A stretch of 64,000 bases of DNA from Dryocola sp051307055 (GTDB lineage Bacteria > Pseudomonadota > Gammaproteobacteria > Enterobacterales > Enterobacteriaceae). Below are positions 35,366-44,125 of the stretch, piece after piece (position 1 is the first letter of the stretch; every line of letters starts with the position of its first letter). The position numbers were made by a program, and so were the translations under genes. Location of the stretch: assembly GCF_051307055.1 (NCBI RefSeq), contig NZ_CP149994.1:806001-870000 (forward strand), written 5' to 3'. The notes beneath the pieces are model-generated. The model was given only the letters and a program-made list of their open reading frames with translations, made no database searches and had not been told where the DNA came from.

Positions 35366-36055
35366 TCAGGGTTTAAGAAGCGACACCACCCGCGTGGCTG
35401 TCAGTTTCGCTGAAAATGGGTTCTGTCCGGTGACCAGACGCCCGTCATCGACAACGTTAGGCGTAAATGGCAGGAAAGCTTTCTCATATCGGGCTCCTCG
35501 TTTTTGCATCTCTTGCTGCGCGTTGTAAGGCATCTCACGGGACACACCTGCCAGCACCTCTTCTGTCCATGAAAAACCGGTGATCCTGCGCGCCTTAACG
35601 AGAAGCTCGCCATCTGATAAGCGAGTATTCAGCAGGCCGCAATAGCCGTGACAGACCGAGGAGACAATGCCTCCGCGTTCATGAATATCCCGCGTTATCT
35701 GCTGCAGCCCGATGCTGTCAGGAAAATCCCACATGACGGCATGACCACCCGTGAAGTAAATGACGTCATACTCCGATGAGTCTGTTTGTTCAGGGCTCAG
35801 GGTATTATCAAGAAGGGCCATCCTGGAGGGATCATTAAGCCAGCGCCGGGCGGAGATGTCTAAAAATGGCCACCGGAGGGAGCGCGGTTCCAGAGGGGAT
35901 TTTCCTCCCTCAGGACTCACTATTTTCTGTCTGAAGCCATGAGCCGCAAAAATATCGTAAGCATGAGTGAGTTCTGACAGCCAGAGTCCGGTTTTATGCT
36001 CGGGGTTGTCATAATGAGAGACATTGGTAACAACGTGCAAAACAGTTCTGGTCAT
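35366..36055 (-). CDS. DJ-1/PfpI-family protein (Hsp31-like)
   Basis: 229 residues. The nucleophile elbow is SSVCHGYCG (Cys135-His136) with the acidic partner Glu28 in LSELT, as in class I glutamine-amidotransferase-like DJ-1 proteins. Relatives include glyoxalase III/deglycase-type and chaperone proteins; which activity applies is not decidable here. It follows the NAD-dependent epimerase gene by 51 bp on the same strand, suggesting one transcript under MerR control. Confidence 0.88.
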   Translation of the reverse strand: MTRTVLHVVTNVSHYDNPEHKTGLWLSELTHAYDIFAAHGFRQKIVSPEGGKSPLEPRSLRWPFLDISARRWLNDPSRMALLDNTLSPEQTDSSEYDVIYFTGGHAVMWDFPDSIGLQQITRDIHERGGIVSSVCHGYCGLLNTRLSDGELLVKARRITGFSWTEEVLAGVSREMPYNAQQEMQKRGARYEKAFLPFTPNVVDDGRLVTGQNPFSAKLTATRVVSLLKP

Positions 36056-36106
36056 GCGAAAACCTTCATGTATGGGATATCGTTGCTCACAATTAACCGT
36101 AACAGG

Positions 36107-37060
36107 TTAATTGCCTTTCTTCACGGCGAGTGTCTCTTTCCATTCAGAATGAATGGCTTCAAGTCCCTGGCGGTAAGTTGTTATCTGAAAGTCCGGGAAT
36201 TGCCGCCTGAATTTTGAGGAGTCAAACAGGTTGTCATGTTCATAGCGGGGCAGGAGCTCCCGGAGTTCCCGTGGGCCCCTGGAAAATATACCGGCGACGA
36301 ACAAGGCGAATTTACTGAGGACTGACCAGGACGTTTCATGCCCGAACACGTTACAGGCCAGAGTAACGAACTGCGCATAGGTGAGTCGTTCATCACTACA
36401 GGGCAGGTGCCACGTCTGGCCGAAGGCAGCAGGGGTGTTGCCAAGACGCGCTAAAGCCCGGCTGGCATCGGGGGTCCATATGAGCGTACGTAACGTGTCG
36501 TCACGTAATGGCACACGGGGTTTTTCCCCTGCTTTCAGCCTGTCCAGAATTAAGGCATTGGTGAAACTCTGGGTTTTCCCCGGCCCGTAAAACTCAGGCG
36601 CGCGCCCGATAAGCACAGAAATGTCGCCCCGGTGCATCTCTTCCAGCACCATGTTCGCCATCAGTGCCCGGACCCGACCTTTACGCCCTGATGGCAGGAA
36701 CGACGTTTCCTCCGTCTGCAGTCTGTTGTCCTGCGGGTACATATACGTATTGTCAAAATAGACAAAACTTGCTCCCGCTGCCCGGCACGCGTTCAGCGCG
36801 TTTTGCAGCATTACCGGAAACTGTTGTTCCCAGAGGGCGGCATCCGGTGGCAGACCCGCAGCAAAATAGACAATGCGGCTTCCTTTAACCGCTGCCAGTG
36901 TCTGACGGGCATCCAGCAAATCAGCTGACATAAGGGTATCATTGACATTTACCTTATGTGGATTACGGCTGACGAGCCTCAGTTCAGCACCGTAAGAATG
37001 CTTTAACTCGCGGGCAAGTTCCCGGGCAATCTGTCCGCTTGCCCCCAGAATCGTTTGCAT
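36107..37060 (-). CDS. NAD-dependent epimerase/dehydratase (extended SDR)
   Basis: 317 residues with an N-terminal Rossmann loop GASGQIA (residues 6-12) and the SDR strands IVYFAAGLPP and SFVYFDNTYMYP. The Tyr of the active site is in the latter, but the following Lys spacing is unusual. The substrate is unknown. It is the first gene behind a promoter with a 19-bp spacer controlled by the divergent merR gene. Confidence 0.88.
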   Translation of the reverse strand: MQTILGASGQIARELARELKHSYGAELRLVSRNPHKVNVNDTLMSADLLDARQTLAAVKGSRIVYFAAGLPPDAALWEQQFPVMLQNALNACRAAGASFVYFDNTYMYPQDNRLQTEETSFLPSGRKGRVRALMANMVLEEMHRGDISVLIGRAPEFYGPGKTQSFTNALILDRLKAGEKPRVPLRDDTLRTLIWTPDASRALARLGNTPAAFGQTWHLPCSDERLTYAQFVTLACNVFGHETSWSVLSKFALFVAGIFSRGPRELRELLPRYEHDNLFDSSKFRRQFPDFQITTYRQGLEAIHSEWKETLAVKKGN

Positions 37061-37115
37061 CTCACTTCCTCTCTAAAATTTCAGACGGCTGTCCCGGCCC
37101 ATTGACCTTTACCAG

Positions 37116-37146
37116 AGTATAAGTTTAAAGTTAACTTTAATGTCAA
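37116..37146 (-). promoter_or_regulatory. MerR-type promoter/operator (19-bp spacer)
   Basis: On the minus strand: TTGACA (37146-37141), a 19-bp spacer, then TATACT (37121-37116). The spacer contains a perfect 16-bp palindrome TTAAAGTTAACTTTAA (37125-37140). An overlong 19-bp spacer filled by a palindrome is the hallmark of promoters that MerR-family activators untwist. Confidence 0.88.
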
Positions 37147-37165
37147 CAGGCTCTGCGGGGATGAA

Positions 37166-37594
37166 ATGAAGACAGGTGAGCTGGCAAAAGCGACAGGGCT
37201 GACGCCCTCCCGTATCCGCTTTTACGAGGCGGAGGGGCTTATCAGTGAAGCACCGAGGCAGGAGAATGGCTATCGTAATTACCCGCCTGAGACCGCACTG
37301 ATACTGATGCTCATTGACCGGGCACAGCGCTTTGGTTTCTCACTTGAGCAAATTCGCCAGCTATTGCCGCAGGGGAAAGGAAACTGGAACCATGAAGGAC
37401 TGGTTGCATCACTGGAGTCGCGTGTTGATGAAATCCGTCACCTGCAGCAGCAGCTCCAGGATAACCAGACGCTGATACTGAATTTAATTGCCGGCATCGA
37501 AAACAGGCCGGAGGGTATTTCATGTCAGGACAACATGCTGCGGGTCATGGGGCTTATGCAGGTCGATGCCCCTGTACTTCCTTCCATCAAGTAA
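37166..37594 (+). CDS. MerR-family transcriptional regulator
   Basis: 142 residues. The N-terminal winged helix MKTGELAKATGLTPSRIRFYE is followed by a long dimerisation helix (residues ~75-115). There is no Cys pair of metal sensors near the C-terminus (only a single CQD), so it probably senses an organic or redox signal. Divergent from the epimerase gene with the operator between them. Confidence 0.92.
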   Translation: MKTGELAKATGLTPSRIRFYEAEGLISEAPRQENGYRNYPPETALILMLIDRAQRFGFSLEQIRQLLPQGKGNWNHEGLVASLESRVDEIRHLQQQLQDNQTLILNLIAGIENRPEGISCQDNMLRVMGLMQVDAPVLPSIK

Positions 37595-38003
37595 GCTGGG
37601 TGAGTGACGGGTCTGTTAACGGTGCCGGATTTGCCATAAAGACAGCCCCGCAGAGCACAGCGTTGCCTCGGTTATCATCATTATGAAAGAGTCGCTGCCG
37701 GTATCGTAAACAGGCAGCGAATCCATGATAGAAAGGACCCGCGGGGACGTCATAATAGAACTGGGCGCGATTAGCGGCCAGTTGTGCCTGCATGTCATCG
37801 AATACTGATTTTGGCGTACCCTGTGGATTACTGTCTGTCTTCACCATTAATGGCGGCACCGCACTGATTAGCACGGCTTTTGATACTTTATCTTCGCCAT
37901 GTCTCGCAATATAGCGCACGACTTCGCCACCACCGGTTGAATGTCCCGCCAGAAGCGGACGTTGCTGAGGCCGCACTGCATTAATTAGAGGGGAGCAGGC
38001 CAT
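37587..38003 (-). pseudogene. Alpha/beta-hydrolase (chloroperoxidase-like) fragment
   Basis: The frame contains the core of a non-haem haloperoxidase-type hydrolase: LLAGHSTGGGEVVRYIARHG (Ser nucleophile), AVLISAVPPLMVKTDSNPQGTPKSVFD and RAQFYYDVPAGPFY. The usual ~85 N-terminal residues are missing, and after GPFY the sequence departs from the family and loses the acid and His of the triad. Total 138 residues against about 275 expected, so it is a decayed internal fragment. Confidence 0.78.
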
Positions 38004-38248
38004 ACGGCAAAACTGACTAAAGTGCTAAACAATTGAAGCCAGACGGGATAGGTTTAAACGCCTTCCCAGCGTTATTTATATTGCCCGTACAGCGCTTTGC
38101 CATATCTCCAGCCTTTCTCTTATATTTAAAACGATATTATTTTTGATAAGCGAATTTGGAGATATCCTGAGCCTTACGCCACAGTTGCAGAAATAAGTTT
38201 GTGGCACCATAAAATCTCAACTTCAGCTACTTTCTGGGAGGCAGACAC

Positions 38249-38599
38249 ATGAAGGTTAAACGAATCGTCGCCAACTTTATGACGCCTGAACCATCCTTAG
38301 CTTCTGATTTTTATCAAAATATTCTTGGGCTTGAGCTTGCGATGGATCATGGCTGGATTCGCACTTATAGCAGTTCCGAGAGCATGACTGTACAAGTCAG
38401 CTTTGCAAATGAAGGGGGATCGGACACGCCGGTGCCCGATCTTTCTGTTGAGGTGGACGATCTTGACGAGGTGCTCCGCCGTGTGCAAAAAAATAAGCTT
38501 ACCGTGGAATATGGCCCCGTAAGCGAGCCGTGGGGAGTTCGTCGATTTTATGTCCGTGACCCCTTTGGCAGACTTATTAATATTCTTCAACACGAATAA
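38249..38599 (+). CDS. VOC-family protein
   Basis: 116 residues with SD GGGAGG before the ATG. The N-terminal module is VKRIVANFMTPEPSLASDFYQNILGLEL and the C-terminal one is GVRRFYVRDPFGRLINILQH, with the metal-ligand positions partly replaced (Asn near the N-terminus). It is a short glyoxalase/bleomycin-resistance-like fold of unknown ligand, unrelated in detail to the VOC gene at 32790. Confidence 0.85.
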   Translation: MKVKRIVANFMTPEPSLASDFYQNILGLELAMDHGWIRTYSSSESMTVQVSFANEGGSDTPVPDLSVEVDDLDEVLRRVQKNKLTVEYGPVSEPWGVRRFYVRDPFGRLINILQHE

Positions 38600-39409
38600 A
38601 AAGCGCGCCCGCGACGGAGCAGACCGGGCCCCGGGAATGACACCCGCAAACCGAGGTCGGTGATAGGCGATCCCGGCTGGCAGGTCGGGATCGAGTTCGG
38701 CGCTCCTGAGCGCTTTTGTAAGGCGAATTCTTCCCCTTGCAGGAGAGGGAGTTTTACTTTCCAGGCATGGCAGATCGCCTGTTTTCACTATCGGTATGCT
38801 ATTTGAATCAAATATAAAGGAGGCCATGTGCCCTCCCGACATTGATTTGTCGCTACATGATTTTCCACGCTGGAGGACGTCGCGCAATTTTATAATTAAC
38901 CTTCTCTTGTTTTACCTTCTTCTTCCGGAGGCTGGTGCGCAGCGGCATCAGGCGACGTTGTTCATTCCTTCAGCGCTTTCAGGCTCATCGCTCTGCAATT
39001 AAATAGCCCCGGGCTTTATCGCATTCGCCGAACGGGAGAGTGCACAGGCTGCTCTGCGAGAAATAGCCCACGCCAAATAGCTATATTCCAGCCGCTTTCT
39101 CATAAATAGCCAGAAGAGCCTTAAAAATATGATTTAATCCAGTTAACTTATTGTTTAATAAAAATAATTACATGCTTCCCTGCCATCCTCATAATGTCAA
39201 CTATTATCCTCCTGCGCCCGTCAAAAAATCTGTAAAAGTAGACAATAGTCGACTTTTCATCTTAAAGTCCTGCGGTTGGCACTAGACAAAACCAGTAACC
39301 AGTTATCAAATGGTTAAATAACAATTGCTGAATGTTAAAGAGCGGCAGTCCTGTAGCCGCCATGCATTTCGGTGCCTGCAGGCACTTCGACACACCTCAT
39401 GGAGAATTT
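38600..39409. other. 810-bp interval without intact gene
   Basis: It contains GC-rich hairpins directly after the VOC gene, including a terminator-like GCGCTC-CT-GAGCGC-TTTT at 38700-38717, and an EAL-gene relic around 38940-39030 (listed separately). After that comes AT-rich sequence to the peptide-transporter promoter. Open frames here lack start context and family signatures. Confidence 0.5.
38940..39030 (-). pseudogene. Relic of a c-di-GMP phosphodiesterase 3' end
   Basis: The DNA around TTCCTTCAGCGCTTTCAGGC and TCGCTCTGCAATTAAATAGC aligns, with scattered differences, to 41100-41190 in the 3' end of the GGDEF-EAL gene, encoding the complement of GYLIGRPMSLEALKER. In the relic the frame is interrupted. 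It is therefore a degenerate duplicate 2.1 kb from the intact gene, with the peptide transporter between them. Confidence 0.65.
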
Positions 39410-40963
39410 ATGCATTCCTCTGTTAATCACAACGAAAGCCGGACTTTCTTCGGCCATCCTTATCCGCTTGGCTCGCTGTTCTTCACTGAAATGTGGGAGC
39501 GATTTTCGTTTTACGGCATTCGCCCCTTACTGATCCTGTTTATGGCAGCGACCGTTTATGACGGCGGCATGGGGCTGGCGCGTGAAAACGCCTCGGCCAT
39601 CGTCGGGATCTTTGCCGGCAGCATGTACCTGGCCGCGCTGCCGGGCGGGTGGCTTGCGGATAACTGGCTCGGCCAGCAGCGGGCTGTCTGGTACGGTTCG
39701 ATTCTTATCGCGCTTGGCCATCTGTCTATCGCGCTTTCCGCGTTTATGGGCGACAACCTGTTCTTTATCGGCCTGCTGTTTATCGTTCTCGGCTCCGGCC
39801 TATTCAAGACCTGTATTTCGGTGATGGTGGGAACGCTGTATAAAAAAGGCGATGCGCGTCGCGACGGCGGCTTCTCGCTGTTTTATATGGGTATTAACAT
39901 GGGTTCGTTTATCGCGCCGCTGCTCTCCGGCTGGCTGATAAAAACTCACGGCTGGCACTGGGGCTTTGGTATCGGCGGTATCGGGATGCTGGTCGCGCTG
40001 GTTATCTTCCGCCTGTTCGCGGTCCCGGCGATGAAACGCTACGACAGCGAAGTTGGCCTGGATTCAACCTGGAACAGCCCGGTGGCGAAGAAAAACGGGG
40101 TTGGCGCATGGCTGCTGGTGCTGGCGGCCGGCGTGGCGATCGTCGTTACGCTGATAGCGCAGGGCGTGATTGTCATTAATCCCGTCACCGTCGCCAGCGT
40201 GCTGGTCTACGTGATTGCCGCCTCGGTGGCCCTCTATTTTATTTATCTGTTTGTGTTTGCCGGCCTGAACCGCAAAGAGCGCGCCAGGCTGCTGGTCTGC
40301 TTCATCCTGCTGGTGTCCGCCGCCTTCTTCTGGTCCGCCTTTGAGCAGAAGCCGACCTCGTTCAACCTGTTCGCGAACGACTACACCAACCGCACGATCG
40401 GGGATTTTGAAATCCCTGCCGTGTGGTTCCAGTCAATCAATGCGCTGTTCATTATCCTGCTGGCGCCGGTATTCAGCTGGGCATGGCCGATGCTGGCGCG
40501 CAAGGGCGTGCGTCCGGGCAGCATCACGAAGTTTGTCATCGGTATTTTATGCGCCGCGGCGGGCTTTGGATTGATGATGCTGGCTGCGCAGAACGTGCTG
40601 AGCAGCGGTGGGGCAGGCGTATCGCCATTCTGGCTGGTGGGCAGCATCCTGATGCTGACGCTCGGCGAACTGTGCCTGAGCCCGATTGGCCTTGCGACCA
40701 TGACGCTGCTGGCGCCGGAAAGAATGCGCGGCCAGATGATGGGGCTGTGGTTCTGCGCAAGCGCGCTGGGTAACCTGGCGGCAGGCCTGATTGGCGGCCA
40801 TGTGAAAGCCGATCGGCTGGATATGCTGCCGGATCTCTTCGCCCGCTGCTCCATCGCGCTGCTGATCTGTGCCGCGGTGCTGATAGTCCTTATCGTTCCG
40901 GTGCGCCGCATGCTGGAAAACACTCAGGCGAAGACGGAGCAAAAGCCGGTGACCAGCGCCTGA
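39410..40963 (+). CDS. POT-family proton-dependent oligopeptide transporter
   Basis: 517 residues from ATG 39410 (SD GGAG 5 nt upstream). About 14 membrane spans. The POT signatures are present: FTEMWERFSFYG (the ExxER motif in helix 1), the GGWLADNWLGQ loop, and FSLFYMGINMGSFIAPLLSGW (PTR2 signature). It takes up di-/tripeptides with H+. It resembles but is not clearly orthologous to dtpA-D, so no symbol is given. A strong terminator follows. Confidence 0.92.
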   Translation: MHSSVNHNESRTFFGHPYPLGSLFFTEMWERFSFYGIRPLLILFMAATVYDGGMGLARENASAIVGIFAGSMYLAALPGGWLADNWLGQQRAVWYGSILIALGHLSIALSAFMGDNLFFIGLLFIVLGSGLFKTCISVMVGTLYKKGDARRDGGFSLFYMGINMGSFIAPLLSGWLIKTHGWHWGFGIGGIGMLVALVIFRLFAVPAMKRYDSEVGLDSTWNSPVAKKNGVGAWLLVLAAGVAIVVTLIAQGVIVINPVTVASVLVYVIAASVALYFIYLFVFAGLNRKERARLLVCFILLVSAAFFWSAFEQKPTSFNLFANDYTNRTIGDFEIPAVWFQSINALFIILLAPVFSWAWPMLARKGVRPGSITKFVIGILCAAAGFGLMMLAAQNVLSSGGAGVSPFWLVGSILMLTLGELCLSPIGLATMTLLAPERMRGQMMGLWFCASALGNLAAGLIGGHVKADRLDMLPDLFARCSIALLICAAVLIVLIVPVRRMLENTQAKTEQKPVTSA

Positions 40964-41006
40964 GCTGTCTGTGATAAATAATCGCAGCTCAGCGTAGCTG
41001 AACAAC

Positions 41007-41036
41007 AATAAGGCCGATTGTAAGATCGGCCTTATT
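41007..41036. terminator. Bidirectional terminator, peptide transporter / GGDEF-EAL
   Basis: AATAAGGCCGAT / ATCGGCCTTATT perfect 12-bp arms between the convergent genes. Confidence 0.88.
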
Positions 41037-41069
41037 GTACCGAGCAAGATAATTAACCGCTCTTCGGAC

Positions 41070-43697
41070 CTACATTTTCTCTTCCAGTTGCTGTTGCGTC
41101 GCGGCATCAATCACCGCTCTTCGTTCCTTCAGCGCTTCCAGGCTCATCGGTCTGCCGATCAGATAGCCCTGCGTTTCATCGCACTCAAGCATTTTTAATT
41201 TCTGCAGCTGCCCCTGCGTTTCCACGCCTTCGGCGGTAATGCTCAGCGAAAACGCTTTCCCCAACCCGATGATATTCTCCACGATAGTGTTGGCGCTTTC
41301 GCTTTCCGGCATGGAGGAGATAAATGATTTATCAAGCTTGATGCCGTCGAACGGGAAATTACGCAGGTAGCTCAGGGATGAATAGCCGGTGCCAAAGTCA
41401 TCCATCAGCAGGCGCACGCCAATGTTTTTCAGCGCCTGCATCAGCTCCAGGCTGTTTTCCGGATTCCACAGCGTGGCGTTTTCGGTCACTTCAATTTCCA
41501 GCCGGGCGGGATCGAGCTGCGATTCATGCAGCGCATCGCTTACGCGCTCGACTATTCCCCAGGACTGAAACTCCACGGCAGAAACGTTGACCGACACCGC
41601 AAGCCCTTCCAGCGACTGCCGGGCATCGCGGCAGGCGGTTTTCAGCACCCATTCGCTGATGGCAGCGATAAGCCCGGTTTCTTCCGCCAGGGCAATAAAC
41701 TGGTCCGGCATTAATAAGCCGAGCTGCGGATGCTGCCAGCGGATCAGCGCTTCTGCGGCAACAATCTGCGACGTGTTCAGAGAGTAGCGCGGCTGATAAA
41801 CCAGGCAGAAGTGCTGCAATTTAATCGCTTCGCGCAGGCTGTTTTCCATTTCGCGGCGCTGCACCATCTGCTGGGCCATCTCGGGCGTGTAGAACAGCCA
41901 TTTGTTACGGCCGGAGTTTTTCGCCTTGTAAAGCGCCATGTCGGAATAGCGCAGCAGATCCCCTGCGTCCACGGCGTCCTGCGGCGCCAGAGCAACGCCC
42001 AGGCTGGCGCCGATAAATATCTCATGGCCGTTAACCGTGAACGGGAGCAGCAGTTCGTTGAGAATTTTCTTGCACAAGCTCTCAAGGTATTGACGATCGG
42101 CGATATCCGGGATGATTAAAATAAACTCGTCGCCGCCCTGGCGGGCCACCAGATCGTTATCCCGGATGCAGTGGCGCAGCCGCGCGGAAACCTCATGCAG
42201 CACCTGGTCCCCCACGCCGTGACCAAACAGATCGTTGACCGGCTTAAACTTATCCAGATCGAGGCTGATCATCGCCAGCGGATGCGCCTGGGTGGGCAGC
42301 GCCTGCAGTTTGCCCTCCAGGAATTCGCGCATCCGCACCCGGTTCGGCAGGCCGGTCAGCTCATCGTGCCTTGAGAGATACTGCACGCGCTGCTGCGCTT
42401 CAACTTCAAGGGTGACATCCGTTGCGGTACCGCGAAAACCCGTAATCCCTTCTGAAGCGATAACCGGTTTAATAGCGATATGGCAGTAGCGCTGATGGCC
42501 CATAGCAGAGTGATACCTGCAGTGGAGCAGGCGGCGGTGGCCCGTCTGGCCCGGCTGGTTGATCCACTCCGCCAGCGAGAGATTATCGGCCTCCATAAAG
42601 GCCGTCACGGGTTGCCCAAGCCAGGATGAAATGCTGTGTCCGGTAATGCCGGGAAACCTGTCGGACAGCCAGGTAAAGCGCAGCTCGCTGTCTGTCTCCC
42701 ATATCCAGTCGGTTGTGGCTTCGGCAACGTCCCGGAAGCGGCGTTCGCTGGCGGTTAACGCCTGCCTGCTCTGCGCGAGCAGATAACTGTTCTCATCGTA
42801 CATGCGGGCTTTTTTCAGCAGGTTACGGCTCTGCCCCCAGGCGAGCGCGCTACAGCTGGCTGCCAGCAGTACCAGCAGCGGCAGAATATAGTGAATCAGC
42901 TGGCGGCCCGGCTCCTCGCTTTTCCATTCCAGAGTAAGCGATTGGCCGTTTACCGGCAGCGTGAGGGTGCCGCGCCTGCTCTCTGCGCGCGGGGCGTTTT
43001 TATCCTGAACCCTGGTTTCATAGATGCCATACTCTTCGCCCATTTGCGCAAGCTTTTTGTCATCCAGCACATCGACAAACACCAGCGCGGAAGGCGAGCC
43101 GGGAACGAGGGCGACGTGTTGATCGTCCCCGTTGGTGATTTTAGCCATGGCGACCAGCGCTGGGTGCCCAGCATGCAGCACCATCGTATAGGCAAGCGGT
43201 AAAGCATCGGGCCTGTTCATCGACTGCAACAGCGTGGGCACAGGATTAGCGCCCAGCCATGCCGTAAGGCTGCGGGATGAAAGCTGGCCCCTGATGACGC
43301 TGTAACGGGTTTGCGCACTCCCGTCGAGTACGAAAACGCCTTCATAATCAAAATCGCGATAAAGCGAGCTGCCCATGTTTTGCCGGGTGTAGGCCCACTC
43401 AGAATCGATGGTAACGTGCAGATTTGTATAGGCTTCGCCCCACCATGCATAATCTTTGATATGGGTGGAAAGCGTATCGACACGATTGTGCAGGGCTTTT
43501 TTCAGCAGCATGCCGCTGTGCTCGTCGGCATCCCGATTAATACTCTTCGCGATGGAAAGCAGGGAGAAAATAGCCACCACAAATAATATGGCCAGCAGCG
43601 ATACCATCAGCAGAAGCGCACGTTTGATAAAGGAGGAGGTGGTGCGATAGTCAGCGTCCGGACCCGTGACGTTATCTTCAATCGAATAATTTTTCAT
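41070..43697 (-). CDS. GGDEF-EAL cyclic-di-GMP signalling protein with periplasmic sensor and PAS
   Basis: 875 residues. A membrane helix (~28-50), a CHASE4-like periplasmic sensor (~55-265), a second helix (~268-290), a PAS domain (~315-430), GGDEF (intact RQGGDEF motif) and EAL (intact AEALIRWQHP, plus DDFGTGYSSLSYLR) follow in order. Both catalytic motifs look competent, so it could be a bifunctional cyclase/phosphodiesterase, though most such composites act mainly as phosphodiesterases. A broken copy of its 3' end lies at 38940-39030. Confidence 0.92.
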   Translation of the reverse strand: MKNYSIEDNVTGPDADYRTTSSFIKRALLLMVSLLAILFVVAIFSLLSIAKSINRDADEHSGMLLKKALHNRVDTLSTHIKDYAWWGEAYTNLHVTIDSEWAYTRQNMGSSLYRDFDYEGVFVLDGSAQTRYSVIRGQLSSRSLTAWLGANPVPTLLQSMNRPDALPLAYTMVLHAGHPALVAMAKITNGDDQHVALVPGSPSALVFVDVLDDKKLAQMGEEYGIYETRVQDKNAPRAESRRGTLTLPVNGQSLTLEWKSEEPGRQLIHYILPLLVLLAASCSALAWGQSRNLLKKARMYDENSYLLAQSRQALTASERRFRDVAEATTDWIWETDSELRFTWLSDRFPGITGHSISSWLGQPVTAFMEADNLSLAEWINQPGQTGHRRLLHCRYHSAMGHQRYCHIAIKPVIASEGITGFRGTATDVTLEVEAQQRVQYLSRHDELTGLPNRVRMREFLEGKLQALPTQAHPLAMISLDLDKFKPVNDLFGHGVGDQVLHEVSARLRHCIRDNDLVARQGGDEFILIIPDIADRQYLESLCKKILNELLLPFTVNGHEIFIGASLGVALAPQDAVDAGDLLRYSDMALYKAKNSGRNKWLFYTPEMAQQMVQRREMENSLREAIKLQHFCLVYQPRYSLNTSQIVAAEALIRWQHPQLGLLMPDQFIALAEETGLIAAISEWVLKTACRDARQSLEGLAVSVNVSAVEFQSWGIVERVSDALHESQLDPARLEIEVTENATLWNPENSLELMQALKNIGVRLLMDDFGTGYSSLSYLRNFPFDGIKLDKSFISSMPESESANTIVENIIGLGKAFSLSITAEGVETQGQLQKLKMLECDETQGYLIGRPMSLEALKERRAVIDAATQQQLEEKM

Positions 43698-44035
43698 GCC
43701 TGTTTACCCAGAGTATCCGTCTGTAAGACTGCCTTGTTATCAGGTGTATTATCGACCCGATTCGCCGGGTCTTTATTAGTGACGGATAACTGAAGATAGT
43801 TTATGAAAAAGAAATGAGCGGGCCTGGCGGGGGATATATACTTCGCTCTGCCGGCGCATGTGACGACTGGCACATTCTTAACGCCTGCATCGGGTGAGCG
43901 TAAGGCATGCAATTTGTGCGGGATCTCCCTTCATGTGGAGTAAAAATAAGCAACCGGGCGCACAATCAGTTGACGCTTAAGGCCGTTTTTCTTAACCTTT
44001 TACGCCGTAGTCACTTTCGTGGCTGCATCCAGAAA
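43698..44035. other. 338-bp interval upstream of thrW
   Basis: No gene seen. It carries the 5' flank of the GGDEF-EAL gene and a plausible thrW promoter: TTGACG at 43970-43975 and a weak TTAACC -10 at 43992-43997, 16-bp spacer. Confidence 0.45.
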
Positions 44036-44111
44036 GCCGATATAGCTCAGTTGGTAGAGCAGCGCATTCGTAATGCGAAGGTCGTAGGTTCGACTCCTAT
44101 TATCGGCACCA
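44036..44111 (+). tRNA. thrW: tRNA-Thr (CGT anticodon)
   Basis: 76-nt cloverleaf, GCCGATA / TATCGGC acceptor arms, anticodon loop TTCGTAA (CGT), T-arm GGTTCGACTCC, encoded CCA. It is equivalent to E. coli thrW, a known integration hotspot. An integrative element has used its 3' end. Confidence 0.98.
44093..44108 (+). repeat. attL core
   Basis: 16-bp ACTCCTATTATCGGCA within the T-arm and acceptor stem of thrW, identical to 50282-50297. Confidence 0.92.
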
Positions 44112-44125
44112 GCAACCACGCGGGT

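Noticed and set aside
38297..38887. 196-residue frame antisense to the VOC gene and across GC-rich hairpins
   Set aside because: Formed by hairpin DNA plus the antisense of a better-supported gene; no family signature.
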